DNA of 13,030 nt from the NCBI GenBank assembly GCA_009602725.1, contig WELB01000120.1, positions 1-13,030 of the forward strand, in the 5' to 3' direction. Position 1 is the stretch's first letter, and each line of letters opens with the position of its first letter. Both the position numbers and the translations under genes were made by a program. This DNA is from Spirogloea muscicola. Its lineage: Eukaryota; Streptophyta; Zygnematophyceae; Spirogloeales; Spirogloeaceae. A model generated the notes under the pieces. The model had not been told where the DNA came from. It worked only from the letters and a program-made list of their open reading frames with translations, and did not search any database. This document shows positions 4,265 to 13,030 of the stretch, piece after piece.

Positions 4265-7200
4265 TCAATACCCCCGTGTCAGCAGTAAGAAGTCAGATGA
4301 GCTGAGGGGAGGAAGAGCAACCCCGCTGCGCAAGCCAGAGGCTGCTGCAAGGGCGCGACCAGCGCGGCGGTGCAAAGCAAGCGCTTGGGAGCGCTGCAGG
4401 GACATAGACAGTCGCATACGGTAGCAGGACACCAGACCCAAAGGCACCGAGCCACCGGGAAGGGCAGCACCCTGCTCCCGGCGCCGCTGGTCAGCTTGAG
4501 AGGCCAGCAGCGAAAGTAACGAGGACCACCGACCCCCGTAACACCCATGGATGTCCATGGCCAGGGGGTAAAAGGTATCACCCGCCGGGTGGTCCTTGTA
4601 CTTGTGCAGCTTCTTCCGTTCGGCTACCTTCACAGCGTAGCCGGTCTCAGAAGTAATGGGGCCCTTCGTCCGGAAGCTGTCGGTGAGGACAACGTCCATG
4701 AGGAGCCGCTTGCCACCTCCCAGGGGGACGCCGACCAGATCGACACGCCTCGTCCGAGGGACCCCATTGCGGAGGAGGATGGGCATCACCCCAGTGCTCT
4801 CCAACGCCACTTGATATCCCGCCTCCTTGACGATGCCATACATGGCGTCACGTAGGAGGTTGTGGGAGCCCGTGCGCTCACTGCCTTTGGCACACCTGAG
4901 CATGTGGTCACCCATGAGCAATGCATCATGCTCAATAAGCCCACATTCACATTGGGTCACCCCTGCCAAGCACAGGGATGGCAAGCCAAGACGGCGGCGC
5001 ATAGCATCGCAAAACAAAGCATTCTCCATCCGCAAGCCCGCATGCAAAGGCAAAGCGCGGAGCCACTCAGACGCTCCCAGAGACGAAACAGATAGGAGCC
5101 GAGCCTGGCCTCGAGCATCTCCTTGGAGGAGACTCCGGAGATGCTCCAGTGGTTGCTCGTCTGCAGCACGGGTAAACCGCGATTGAGCCTTGACATCAGA
5201 AACGTCAGCCCAGGCAGCAAAACTAACAGGCTCATTTACCAGAGGCGGGTATGCGGCAAAGAGGTCCTGTTGGCATGCTTTGAGAGTCACTTGGAAAGGC
5301 AGACTCCCCTGAACCACGGTACTGATGTGAGGCGCCAACACACGTTGTTGCCCAAGGAGGAATCGTCCAGATATGGACGAAGCCACCTGGGCCCAGCAGC
5401 CAAGGTACGCTGGTCTGCACAAGCGGACCAAGGGGCGACAACCAAGCCCACCGAGACGGATGGGCAGCGTACATTGCACCAGTGCTGCTGGGGACTGCTC
5501 TAGAAGTGGGTGAGCAATCATGTCAGCTAGGCATCGTTGGAGCCTGACATCTATGGATGCATAGACCTCATCCATGGTAACCGAAGGTGGGACCGTTCTT
5601 AAGAGGTAATACGGCCGCTGTGCCACACTCCTGGTCAAAATGGCCACTGCCAACTGAGAGTCCCCGAGGGTGGGGAGCTCTGGCAGGACCTGCATATATC
5701 CTTGGAGACGAGCAAGGACAGCACCCTCCGAGAAAGACGGGTCCCCTACAGGCACTCCCAAGATCTTCAAACCGCCCTCTGGTGTCTGACAAGATGTAGG
5801 CAACGAGGGAAGGAGGGAAAGAGGGATGCCATTGGGGGACCAGGCAGAGCACTTGGCAGTACTTATCCCAAGCCCGATGAGCCGGAGCTGGTGCTGAAGC
5901 GTGCCAAAAGCTCGCAGCACCTCCTCTGGGGGGCCGAGGAGCGTAGTATCATCCGCGTAACTCGGGAGGAGAACGCCAGGGTGAGCGCTCGCCGTGTTGC
6001 GCAAAGCACGGTGATGCGCCAGAGCAAAGAGAAAACCACCCATGGGATCACCTTGACGTGTCCCCGTCTTTGACTGCAAAACAGCCAAAGAAGTCCCTGC
6101 CCCCCACAACAATGCAGATGGCGAGCCATACATGCAGCGGAAGTGAGGGAGGAGGGTGGGAAAGTACTGCCTTAGCTCCTCGGCGATAACCTGCCGATCC
6201 ACGGAGTTGAAGGCGTTCTGTACGTCCACGCTCAGGGCCAGCCAATGGGGGTTTACATCCAGTGCCGCTCGTACCCCGTGCACCAGGGTCTCAGCGCCAG
6301 CACGCATCCCAGCCCCAAACTGGTGGGGATGGAAGTGCGCCTGGGCATCGTCCTGGATCTGCATGATTAGGGTGCGCCCCACAAGGCGCGCCAGAACCTC
6401 CCCCATCGAGATAGGACGCACTCCGCCGTTGTCCTTCTGCAAAGCAATGAGATTGCTTGTGCAGAGGACTGCGCCTACACGATGGGTGAGGTGCCCACGC
6501 GCAACATGTTGCGCGACCCTATGCAACAGATCGAAATCCTCCGAGTCCTCCTCCCCATATAACTCCCGCAAGTGCTCAAAGAGCATGCCAGATGGACCCC
6601 CGGCGACTGCCTTGCGGCTACTCACAATCGCCCGACGGAAGACAGCCGGGTCCAGGTCCACCGTTTCAGCAGGCATGAAGCTCTCCATCCATGTATCTAA
6701 TCTTCGCGGGGCCGAAGGATGGAGCTGCTCGAGTGCGGCCAAGGTTGCCGCATCATGCGGTGCTGGTGTTGAGGGCTCCAAGGCTTGGGCAGCCCTGCCA
6801 AGGTCGCCGGCTCGCCCATATCGGATGGCACGTCGTTTGCCCGCCTCCTTAATATCGGATTCCGACGTGGTGGGCCGATAGTTGGCTTGCGCAAGTTGCG
6901 CAGCCGCTTGGTGCTTTGCAAGTAGCAGCTGCCACTCTCCACCTTCAAACAGGTGGAGGCGCAACAGCAGCTCCGTGCGACCTGCCTTCCCCTGCGGCAG
7001 GCGACCAAGCAAGAGTCGCGGAAACAACACAAACACAGCCCATGCAGCCTCATCCTCGCTGTCACGAGCCAGACGTGTCAGGAGGGGCCGAAGGGCTCTC
7101 CGTATGTGGGGCCGGGCCCAATACGGGATGTGTCGTAGGAGCTGCGCGTTGGTCGTCCGCAGGATCTCGGAGACGTCCACGCTCTCCGCCCACCGCCAGT

Positions 7201-8551
7201 GTTCTGCCGTAGGCCCTGGTGGTGGTGGTGGCATCGCCCCTCTTGTAGGGGCTCTGCGAGCCCGAGCGGTGGCGGATGCCTCTGCCTGCTGCGCCTCTCT
7301 GTTAGCCAAACGCACGCAGGCCCGCTCGTGCGAGCTCAAACCCACCTTGTTGGCACATCGCCGCCGGCAGAGCCGGCAGCGGAGCTCAACAGGCGGGCAA
7401 GAGGTTGCCTCCGCAGGGGGCCGGAGGTCCTCTTGGCCCTGCTCCCCTTCCCCAGGTGCAGCTGATACAGCGGCATCGCCAGCCACGGGCCCGTCAGCAT
7501 CACCAGCGCCACTGCCACCACTCGCCGAACCCATGGCGACAACCACTTCCAAGCGCCGCCTGGCTCCTCCGCTGCGGCGACCTCCCCTCCAAGATGCAGG
7601 GGGGTTTGCGGAAGCCGCCTGCCCTGCAGACGCGGGAGAGGTGCACGGCGTTGGTTGTGGGTGGGGCTCGAAGCCCGTGAGTAGAGCAGCATGAGAAGCA
7701 GTGGGAGAGGATACTGGGGGAGGGGGTCCTGTGCCCCTCTCCATGTTGTCCTCCTCCATGGCAATCTCGGATGATGTTGGGGCCGTGGTTGGGACAGCCG
7801 TCTCGTCCATCCCTGGGCCTGGTGGGGCCTGGGATGAGCGCGTAGCGCAGCAGCTCCTGGAGCTCCGGTGCACTGCTCTCGCAATGGCCGCCAGTGCGGT
7901 TGCCTCCCCGGCACAAGTGAGCCGAGGGTTTGATCGCAGCCGGCCGCGCCAGCTTGTGGGCTGGGCAGCCGGACCCATGTCCCCCGCACGAGGCTGTGCA
8001 AGCTGCCTAGGTGCCGTATCCTCCCTCGCCACCGCCGTGGCCGCCGCGGCGCACGGCGTGGCATGAGGGACCCCGCCAGCTGGGGGCCGCGCTGCGGGCG
8101 GCACTGTGCGCGGCGAGCTCCGAGGAGCGCGCCGCGCAGGTGCGCGCCGTGCCTTGGCAGGCGGCGGCATGCGCGCCCAGCGACGCTCAGGCGCTCGAGC
8201 GCCCCGGGGGGTTGGCAAGGCGCCGCAGCGCCCGGGGGGGCGGCGGCGCCGGCGGCGAGCTAGGGAGCCGTTGGGTCGGTCGGTCGGGGGGGGCACCCCC
8301 GTCTGTCCAAAGGGGAAAGAGTTGGAGGAACGAGCTGAAGTCGGCATCAGGATTTTGCAACTCCGACGAGGCATGCTGCTGTCTCCACCGTCTGCCGCCC
8401 CCGCCGCCGCTGCCACCGCCGCCGCTGCCGCTCGTGGGCGGCTCTGCTTGCCACGCAGAAGCTCTTTGGTGGGGACCCAATTCGCGGCTCGTCTGCGGCG
8501 CAGCGCCGCCGATACTGCCGTTGCCACCCGGCGGCCGCACCGAGCCCCCAT
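4265..8551 (-). CDS. LINE polyprotein: zinc finger, reverse transcriptase, RLE endonuclease (1428 aa)
   Basis: Copies element RNA into DNA at a nick made by its own endonuclease. Residues 1-390 are low-complexity (Ala/Arg/Pro-rich). A C2HC zinc finger follows: C392, C395, H408, C412 (CRLCRRRCANKVGLSSHERAC region). RT spans about 640-900, with GPSG 652-655, VRPIS around R712, motif A D776 (SVDVQNAF), TRQGDP with Q833 and YADD 865-868. A thumb/linker leads to the knuckle C1201, C1203, H1216, C1220 and the RLE: HN 1230-1231, RRVDLVGV (D1271), LLMDVVLTD (D1286), then ERKKLHKYKDH. The tail ends TRGY. All key RT residues are present. ATG at 8551 is the most upstream in frame; Met60 (8374) or Met69 (8347) could be used instead, as the N-terminus is not conserved enough to decide. 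Closest clade is undetermined. Confidence 0.9.
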   Translation of the reverse strand: MGARCGRRVATAVSAALRRRRAANWVPTKELLRGKQSRPRAAAAAVAAAAGAADGGDSSMPRRSCKILMPTSARSSNSFPFGQTGVPPPTDRPNGSLARRRRRRPPGRCGALPTPRGARAPERRWARMPPPAKARRAPARRAPRSSPRTVPPAARPPAGGVPHATPCAAAATAVAREDTAPRQLAQPRAGDMGPAAQPTSWRGRLRSNPRLTCAGEATALAAIARAVHRSSRSCCATRSSQAPPGPGMDETAVPTTAPTSSEIAMEEDNMERGTGPPPPVSSPTASHAALLTGFEPHPQPTPCTSPASAGQAASANPPASWRGGRRSGGARRRLEVVVAMGSASGGSGAGDADGPVAGDAAVSAAPGEGEQGQEDLRPPAEATSCPPVELRCRLCRRRCANKVGLSSHERACVRLANREAQQAEASATARARRAPTRGAMPPPPPGPTAEHWRWAESVDVSEILRTTNAQLLRHIPYWARPHIRRALRPLLTRLARDSEDEAAWAVFVLFPRLLLGRLPQGKAGRTELLLRLHLFEGGEWQLLLAKHQAAAQLAQANYRPTTSESDIKEAGKRRAIRYGRAGDLGRAAQALEPSTPAPHDAATLAALEQLHPSAPRRLDTWMESFMPAETVDLDPAVFRRAIVSSRKAVAGGPSGMLFEHLRELYGEEDSEDFDLLHRVAQHVARGHLTHRVGAVLCTSNLIALQKDNGGVRPISMGEVLARLVGRTLIMQIQDDAQAHFHPHQFGAGMRAGAETLVHGVRAALDVNPHWLALSVDVQNAFNSVDRQVIAEELRQYFPTLLPHFRCMYGSPSALLWGAGTSLAVLQSKTGTRQGDPMGGFLFALAHHRALRNTASAHPGVLLPSYADDTTLLGPPEEVLRAFGTLQHQLRLIGLGISTAKCSAWSPNGIPLSLLPSLPTSCQTPEGGLKILGVPVGDPSFSEGAVLARLQGYMQVLPELPTLGDSQLAVAILTRSVAQRPYYLLRTVPPSVTMDEVYASIDVRLQRCLADMIAHPLLEQSPAALVQCTLPIRLGGLGCRPLVRLCRPAYLGCWAQVASSISGRFLLGQQRVLAPHISTVVQGSLPFQVTLKACQQDLFAAYPPLVNEPVSFAAWADVSDVKAQSRFTRAADEQPLEHLRSLLQGDARGQARLLSVSSLGASEWLRALPLHAGLRMENALFCDAMRRRLGLPSLCLAGVTQCECGLIEHDALLMGDHMLRCAKGSERTGSHNLLRDAMYGIVKEAGYQVALESTGVMPILLRNGVPRTRRVDLVGVPLGGGKRLLMDVVLTDSFRTKGPITSETGYAVKVAERKKLHKYKDHPAGDTFYPLAMDIHGCYGGRWSSLLSLLASQADQRRREQGAALPGGSVPLGLVSCYRMRLSMSLQRSQALALHRRAGRALAAASGLRSGVALPPLSSSDFLLLTRGY

Positions 8552-8648
8552 GGCGTCTGCTGCGGCCGAGGACGCCGGGGTCCACGACTCGCAAGCCGAG
8601 GCCCTGCCGAAGAAAGTAGGAGTGCTCTCCCTCTTCCTCCCTCTTCTC

Positions 8649-8741
8649 TTGGCTCCGCTGCTGTAGTCACACCCTGTGTATGCACCTTGCTGGCCTTCAC
8701 AGCCGCTCCTCCAATATCAGCGGCCGCATTCATTACCTGTG
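8649..8741 (+). repeat. Dispersed repeat unit 1 (direct pair with 8742-8877)
   Basis: TTGGCTCCGCTGCTGTAGTC leads to CTGTGTATGCACCTTGCTGG, CCTTCACAGCCGCTCC and CAATATCAGCGGCCGC. It is homologous to the following unit and, inverted, to 4171-4244. The end CAATATCAGCGGCCGC also resembles CAATCTGGCCGCGC in the hairpin repeat. Confidence 0.65.
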
Positions 8742-8877
8742 GCTCCGCTAATGTAGAGTCACAAATTTGTCCAGAAAGTTATACGCTTGTCGTCATGAAC
8801 ACCCTCTGTATGCACCTGGCCGGCTTCTACAGCTGCTCTTTCAATATCAGTGACCGACTTCATCTTTGCTTATGCTG
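8742..8877 (+). repeat. Dispersed repeat unit 2
   Basis: Starts TGGCTCCGCTAATGTAGAGT and carries about 40 bases absent from unit 1, including GTCATGAACACC, which is shared with the inverted unit at 4171-4244. It then continues CTGTATGCACCTGGCCGGC and CAATATCAGTGACCG. It lies directly upstream of the oxidoreductase gene and probably overlaps its promoter or 5'UTR. No TATA box is called. Confidence 0.65.
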
Positions 8878-8914
8878 ACCCTCGTGGGATAGCTCGAGCT
8901 AACGCCGTTGGCTA

Positions 8915-11282
8915 ATGGCTGCCTGCGTTGTGCAGTCGGGCCTGCTGGTCTATGGCGCAACTGGGCACACCGGGCGCCTCGTCGCGCGTAAAATCCTTGA
9001 GCTCGGCCTCGACGCCACGCTCGCCGGTCGCAATCAAGACAAGCTCCGGTGCGCCGCTGCACCCACTGTGCCGTCCCGTCTCTTCCCTCCTCCCCTGTCT
9101 TCGGCCACTCTCCGCGCTCTTCCTGCGCCAGCTTCTTCACCTGCCTCTTTGCGCCCCTTCTCTATGGCCTCTCCTCTCACCCTTCCAGCTTCACTTCTTC
9201 CAGAAGACCTGCATCATTGCACAGTATGGCTGATCCATTGTGTAACTTTAAGTTCCAGGAGTCCTGCATCATTGCACAGTACGGAATATTCACGTGTGAT
9301 ATTAAGGGGTCGAGGAAAAAAGGAGAAGACCTGGAGGAGGGGGTCTGGTTAGCAGTGCAGGAGCCTGACGAGGCCATGAGGTTTGGACCAGGTCGGTGGC
9401 GGAGTCGGGCGGCGGCCTTCCGTACGAGGCGGTGGACCTGAAGAACACGGCCGCGCTTGGCGCGCTCGTCGCGCGGCACAAGGTGGTGCTGCACATCGCG
9501 GGGCCGTTCACCGATACGGCTGCGCCCATGCTGGACGCCTGCCTCGAGCACGGCACGCACTACCTCGACATCACCGGCGAGGTGGGCGCGATCCGCGCCA
9601 CGGCGGGCCGCGACGCGGTCGCGCGCGCCGCCGGCATCATGCTCCTGCCTGCTGCCGGGTTCGATGCCGTGCCCGGCGACTGCCTCGCCGCGTACCTCAA
9701 GGAGCACCTGCCCACCGCCACGCACCTCGACATTGCCACATTCATCGTCCGCGCGCCGCCTGGCAGCAAGGTACCTGATATTCATTTCGGCCTTCTTCTC
9801 TTAACCATCCACAAACACACAACCCCCTTCCACCAGAAATTAACGTCTTCTGACTTGGCCATTCTTCTTATACTCTACCTGCACTTCTGCCCTCACTTTG
9901 CGCATATATGCCTCTACTTCTCTCCCTTCTCCTTTCCATAATTCATTTTCCCCTCTGCACAAACACTTTCCGAACCCATTGCATCCCCCCGGATACAACC
10001 CAAGATTTAGCAGAAATTATTACTGGATATGAGATCTAAGCTCTAACCCTTTATTCTTACTCGATGTCCCTCTCACGATGGTTTGCATTCTTGCTTGCTC
10101 GTTTGAGAAATCCTTCTTGTCCACGTTGCTCGTGGCGCATTGACTAACACTTATCTTACTTATATTCCTGGCTACTGTGGCCTGTCACAGGGCGCAACCG
10201 CGTCACAGGGAACGCTGCTGTCAGGCCTCCTCCACATTCTGCCTGCTGGCGGCTTGGAGCGGGCTGCCGGCGACCTCCGGTGTGTGCACATAGGCGCCCA
10301 CATCCGGTCGTTCGAGCCCGGCGACGGCCGCGGTGCTGTCGCGGCCTTCTCTTTCCCTGCCGCCGAGCTGGTGTGTGCAGCACACTCCACCAACATCCCG
10401 AACATCGTCGCGTACGTGCCTGGCGGCGGTGGCGGCCTGGCGCTGCAGGCGGCGCTGGCTGGCATCCGGCTCGCTGCGCCACTGCTCACGCGCTGGCCTG
10501 TCAAGGACACTCTCGAGGGCCTCGTTAAGTGGCTCCCGCAGCCTGATGACTCTAAGGTGTGCTTCTGTGACTCCGTCGCCCTGACTTGGCCACTGCTTAA
10601 GCTTTGCATTGACTTTGTCGGTAGTAACAATGCATCAAATGCACTTCTGACCTGGACTTTGAATGAGATATTGATTTCGGACGTGTCTATTGAGCTGTGT
10701 TTGACCAATTATGCAAGTACATCTTAATAGGTGAGTAATAAATGTGGTGAGACCTTGGCCAGGCTGGAGAGGTGCGGATGGTCGTGACAGCGGAGGCACG
10801 TGACGAGGAGGCCGGCAGCAGTGGCGGCGCAACGGCGCGGCGGGCGTCAGTTGTGGTCGGGCCCGGGTACCCATTTACTGCCAGCAGCAGCGTGGAGATC
10901 GCCCGCCGCGTGCTGGCTGGTGACTTCAAGGAGGGCTTCCAGGTGCTGAACCATAAAGCTTTGCTTAGATATTTGAAGAGCGCTCAGTTTAACCGTACAA
11001 TAAGGCAGAAAACAGGACAGTGCGGACAAGAGACATCTTTCCTTGTCCTAAAGCTTCCTCTTTAAGTACTTAAAGAGGGAGCTTTAGGACAAGGTAAGGC
11101 TTTTTCATGTTAATGGGTTGCCAATGTTGGCATGTCCGCCTGTATGTATGTGCTCGTGGGATGGTGGCCTGAACAGGGAGTGGCCTCTTTCTCTCTCTCT
11201 GCAGACGCCGGCATCCGCCTATGGTCCAGACTTGGTTCTGAGCATCCCCGGCGAGCGTGCTGAGCGCATTGACGTCCCTTAA
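8915..11282 (+). CDS. Saccharopine dehydrogenase-like NAD(P)-dependent oxidoreductase, 5 exons, 378 aa
   Basis: Proposed exons: 8915-9048, 9392-9770, 10191-10556, 10763-10942 and 11205-11282 (TAA). Introns all have GT...AG ends (gtgcgc..ccag, gtacct..acag, gtgtgc..ccag, gtgctg..gcag), and the phases (2,0,0,0) join in frame. The N-terminal Rossmann fold has GATGHTG at residues 14-20 and LAGRNQDKL. Exon 2 gives VVLHIAGPFTDTAAPMLDAC, HYLDITGE and PAAGFDAVPGDCLA, hallmarks of the saccharopine-dehydrogenase-like / trans-acting enoyl reductase family. Exon 3 starts at a GATASQGTLLSG segment; exon 5 ends TPASAYGPDLVLS, the usual C-terminus. Length is near the family norm. The substrate is unknown: members are not true lysine-pathway saccharopine dehydrogenases. 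The ATG is chosen because it opens just before the nucleotide-binding strand. Confidence 0.87.
9208..9281 (+). repeat. 19-bp direct repeat in intron 1
   Basis: CCTGCATCATTGCACAGTA at 9208-9226 and again at 9263-9281, 55 bases apart. It lies wholly inside intron 1 (9049-9391). Confidence 0.9.
11041..11094. repeat. 54-bp near-perfect palindrome in intron 4
   Basis: Two 27-base arms with no loop, centred on AAGT/ACTT, with one mismatch. The left arm starts CCTTGTCCTAAAGC and the right arm ends GCTTTAGGACAAGG. It lies in intron 4 (10943-11204). In RNA it would form a long hairpin; in DNA it could form a cruciform. No coding role. Confidence 0.92.
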
Positions 11283-11510
11283 ATGCGGCATGATCGCGGC
11301 GCCCCAAAGACGGTTCTGCTTATACCATGTGACTGAGTGGGAAGCTTCAGCCAAGCCTGAAGCTTCCCCTCCAACATCCATGTCTTGTACACATCTAAGT
11401 GTTTCTCAAGATAGTCCCTGCTTTCTCTGCCCCTGCGCTGTCCCCACTTCATACAGCTTGTGTGAAGCTACTCTGCTTGAAATCCAAGCAAGTGCTATGC
11501 CACTTGGTTG

Positions 11511-11515
11511 TGTAA
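11511..11515 (+). terminator. Candidate polyadenylation signal TGTAA
   Basis: TGTAA, the signal used by many green algae, lies 229 bases past the oxidoreductase stop codon. A five-base motif is weak evidence by itself; the call rests on its position downstream of a sense-strand gene. Confidence 0.3.
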
Positions 11516-12060
11516 CATAGTGCTGCAGCTACTGCGCATGACATGATGCCTGCTACTACCAGATGCAGCTCAAGCCTTAGCATCACAAAGTAGAAGACTC
11601 CTCAACTGTTCAAGCAACAAGGGCCCTGCACAATGGCTCATCATTGGATGTGGCTCTTGTACCAAGACTTTTGTTTGATAGGCATTCATTGTTGAGGCCC
11701 TTCTTAGTATCGCACGAGTCTCAAATCTTCAGCCTATTAAAGTGGACAATCTGCGACTGGTCTGCAAGTGGTGTCATTGCAATTGGCTGCAGGAGTGGTG
11801 GACATGCCAAAGTATCCTTGCAGCTAATAAGTTAAAGCTGATGATATATTTTGAGAGCAACGTGGGCAGGCAACACAGCTGTGTCAAGGTGTCATTTGTA
11901 AGGGCATATTAATTGGAGTGACTTTATTGTGATCGCATGCCAGCTTGCTTTTCTGCTGTCAGAATCAGTTTGGCCTTGCCCGGCTTCCACATGGACAAGA
12001 TTTGTGAGTATAAATTCTTACACTTGGCTCACATTACACTGCAGACAAAACAGTTTTCGC

Positions 12061-12118
12061 CTTGCTAGTATGGCAGCTAGCTCAAGACATTGGCTTGCTA
12101 GAATGGCAGCTAGCTCAA
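12061..12118 (+). repeat. 33-bp-period tandem duplication
   Basis: CTTGCTAG, then ATGGCAGCTAGCTCAA, at 12061-12085 and 12094-12118, with one base difference. It contains AGCTAGCT self-complementary sequence. Confidence 0.85.
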
Positions 12119-12491
12119 AGGATATGTCATGAAGCGCACTCCCCATCAACAACTTATTGTATGACAATCAACCACATCTGGAAAATGCTTACCCTACCAT
12201 ATAGACCACAAAATCTGCATACACATCCTTGGCACAAAGTTGTCACAGCAGGTTTTCACGGCGTGTCTGTACACAATTGCATCTGGGACACGCTGTCAAG
12301 CATTATAGAGTATCAAGCAATGAAGTCTACTGTATGTTTTTTGGTTTGAGGGCTGTTGACCTTACTGGTCAAGTCCTCACTATGAACAGTATATGATGTC
12401 AGCAAATCAGGCGGATATCTACAGAGGGGCTCGCTGTACATGACTGCGGCTCTAATGCTGGGTTAGTGGCAGGCAGTGGCTATACTCGGTG

Positions 12492-12826
12492 TTAATCAGA
12501 GGTGGAGGCGGCGGCGAATATCCCATGGAAGCCGTAGGGGACGCGGCGCGGCATGATGATGCGGGCAAGCGGCGGACCCTTGAAGCCCGCACCGGCATCC
12601 AAAACCAGCACCTCACTCGAGCCATGGCTGCCGGCAGACTCGTCGTGAACATGCACGAGGAGCCAGCCGTCGTCCTCGGCGGCAGCGGCGGCGCTCATGG
12701 TCAGCTGCGGTCGTGGCACAAAGATGGGCTCGCCGCTGTAACGGCCAGCGCCGAAGTTGTGCTCCTCCATGGTGCCCAACTCAAGGTCGTGCTTGAGCAG
12801 GCCGTTGAAGACGGGCATGGCGTTGC
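12492..12826 (-). CDS. Carotenoid cleavage oxygenase family, C-terminal last exon (partial)
   Basis: The minus-strand exon starts after a CCGTGCAG acceptor (AG at 12828-12827) and ends at TAA 12494-12492. Its protein reads NAMPVFNGLLKHDLELG, GEPIFVPRP, EDDGWLLVHVHDE, SEVLVLDAGAG and PRRVPYGFHGIF. These are the closing beta-propeller blades of the RPE65/carotenoid-oxygenase family. The family uses four histidines to hold the catalytic iron; the last sits in the FHG motif, here the codon at 12527-12525. Members oxidatively cleave carotenoids or apocarotenoids, often in plastids. The other three histidines and the N-terminus lie on earlier exons outside the window, so substrate and subfamily cannot be assigned. 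The in-frame ATG at 12818 is internal, not a start. Confidence 0.85.
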
Positions 12827-12939
12827 CTGCACGGAGAAGCAGGGCGAGGTGGGGTATGCAAGTGTCGGCATCTGAGGGCGAGGAAGATGACAGCCTAGAG
12901 AAGGCCGGAAACGAGAGAAGAAAACTGCCAAAAGGGAGA

Positions 12940-12942
<3 letters not shown>

Positions 12943-13030
<88 letters not shown>
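12943..13030. repeat. (GA)44 microsatellite, continuing past window end
   Basis: 88 uninterrupted bases of GA. On the minus strand it is a (CT)n tract about 115 bases upstream of the last-exon acceptor of the carotenoid oxygenase, hence inside its intron. The true length is unknown because it runs off the window. Confidence 0.97.

Larger units (their letters stand above)
4171..8650 (-). mobile_element. Full-length RLE-type non-LTR retrotransposon (LINE)
   Basis: One long uninterrupted ORF with zinc finger, RT and C-terminal restriction-like endonuclease defines an R2/R4/NeSL-like LINE rather than an APE-type L1/RTE. No LTRs, integrase, RNase H or cysteine protease domain are visible. The ends are approximate: the right limit is set where a flanking repeat begins at 8649, the left where the inverted repeat ends. 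I could not find a convincing TSD. The intact ORF suggests the element is recent. Confidence 0.75.
11283..12491. other. Convergent intergenic region, no gene seen
   Basis: Between the stops of the two convergent genes lie about 1.2 kb without a recognisable ORF, RNA gene or LINE fragment. It presumably holds both 3'UTRs. The only repeat noted is at 12061-12118. Confidence 0.6.

Noticed and set aside
7336-8064. Second-frame minus-strand ORF overlapping the LINE N-terminal half
   Set aside because: Low-complexity Arg/Pro sequence from frame-shifted GC-rich DNA, with no domain. It could in principle be a separate ORF1, but the zinc finger and RT lie in one frame.
8011-8666. Plus-strand ORFs in 8011-8666
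   Set aside because: Ala/Arg/Pro-rich antisense shadows of the LINE N-terminus.
12489-12875. Plus-strand ORF over the carotenoid oxygenase exon
   Set aside because: The minus-strand frame carries clear family motifs (EPIFVPRP, PYGFHG); the plus frame is its shadow.

Overview
The window is nuclear DNA from a eukaryote, most probably a green alga. It has spliced genes with GT-AG introns, GC-rich coding sequence, a carotenoid-cleavage-dioxygenase-type gene end, a possible TGTAA polyadenylation signal and many LINE-type retroelements. The group cannot be fixed from sequence alone.

Left part (1 to about 4250): a graveyard of nested retroelement fragments. All belong to one superfamily of non-LTR retrotransposons with a restriction-like endonuclease (RLE). 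There is a GC-rich antisense fragment of the region downstream of the RT (1-573). There are also several short 5'-truncated 3' ends: A 830-1118 (+), B 1182-1567 (-), C 2798-3700 (+), E 3826-3986 (-), and an older minus-strand copy D split by the insertion of C (3712-3813 and 2628-2797). Most are bracketed by target-site duplications (TSDs) of 9 to 12 bp that can be read directly. Scattered among and inside them is a very short hairpin repeat with core GGGCTGGCCTTTCCCAGCCA and second motif AATGGGCGAGC. It has its own TSDs and behaves like a miniature SINE.

Centre (about 4171-8650, minus strand): an apparently intact RLE-type LINE with one uninterrupted 1428-codon ORF. In order it has a low-complexity basic/proline-rich N-terminus, a C2HC zinc finger, reverse transcriptase (YADD), a thumb/linker, a CxC...HxxxC knuckle, a PD-(D/E)xK-like endonuclease and a conserved C-terminal tail ending TRGY. 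Related repeats of about 75-135 bp lie on both sides in opposite orientation.

Right part (8915 to end): two convergent host genes. One is a five-exon saccharopine-dehydrogenase-like oxidoreductase (8915-11282, +, 378 aa). The other is the last exon of a carotenoid oxygenase (12492-12826, -), whose upstream intron holds a long CT tract that runs off the window. About 1.2 kb between them holds no recognisable gene. The host genes have no evident functional link to the retroelements.
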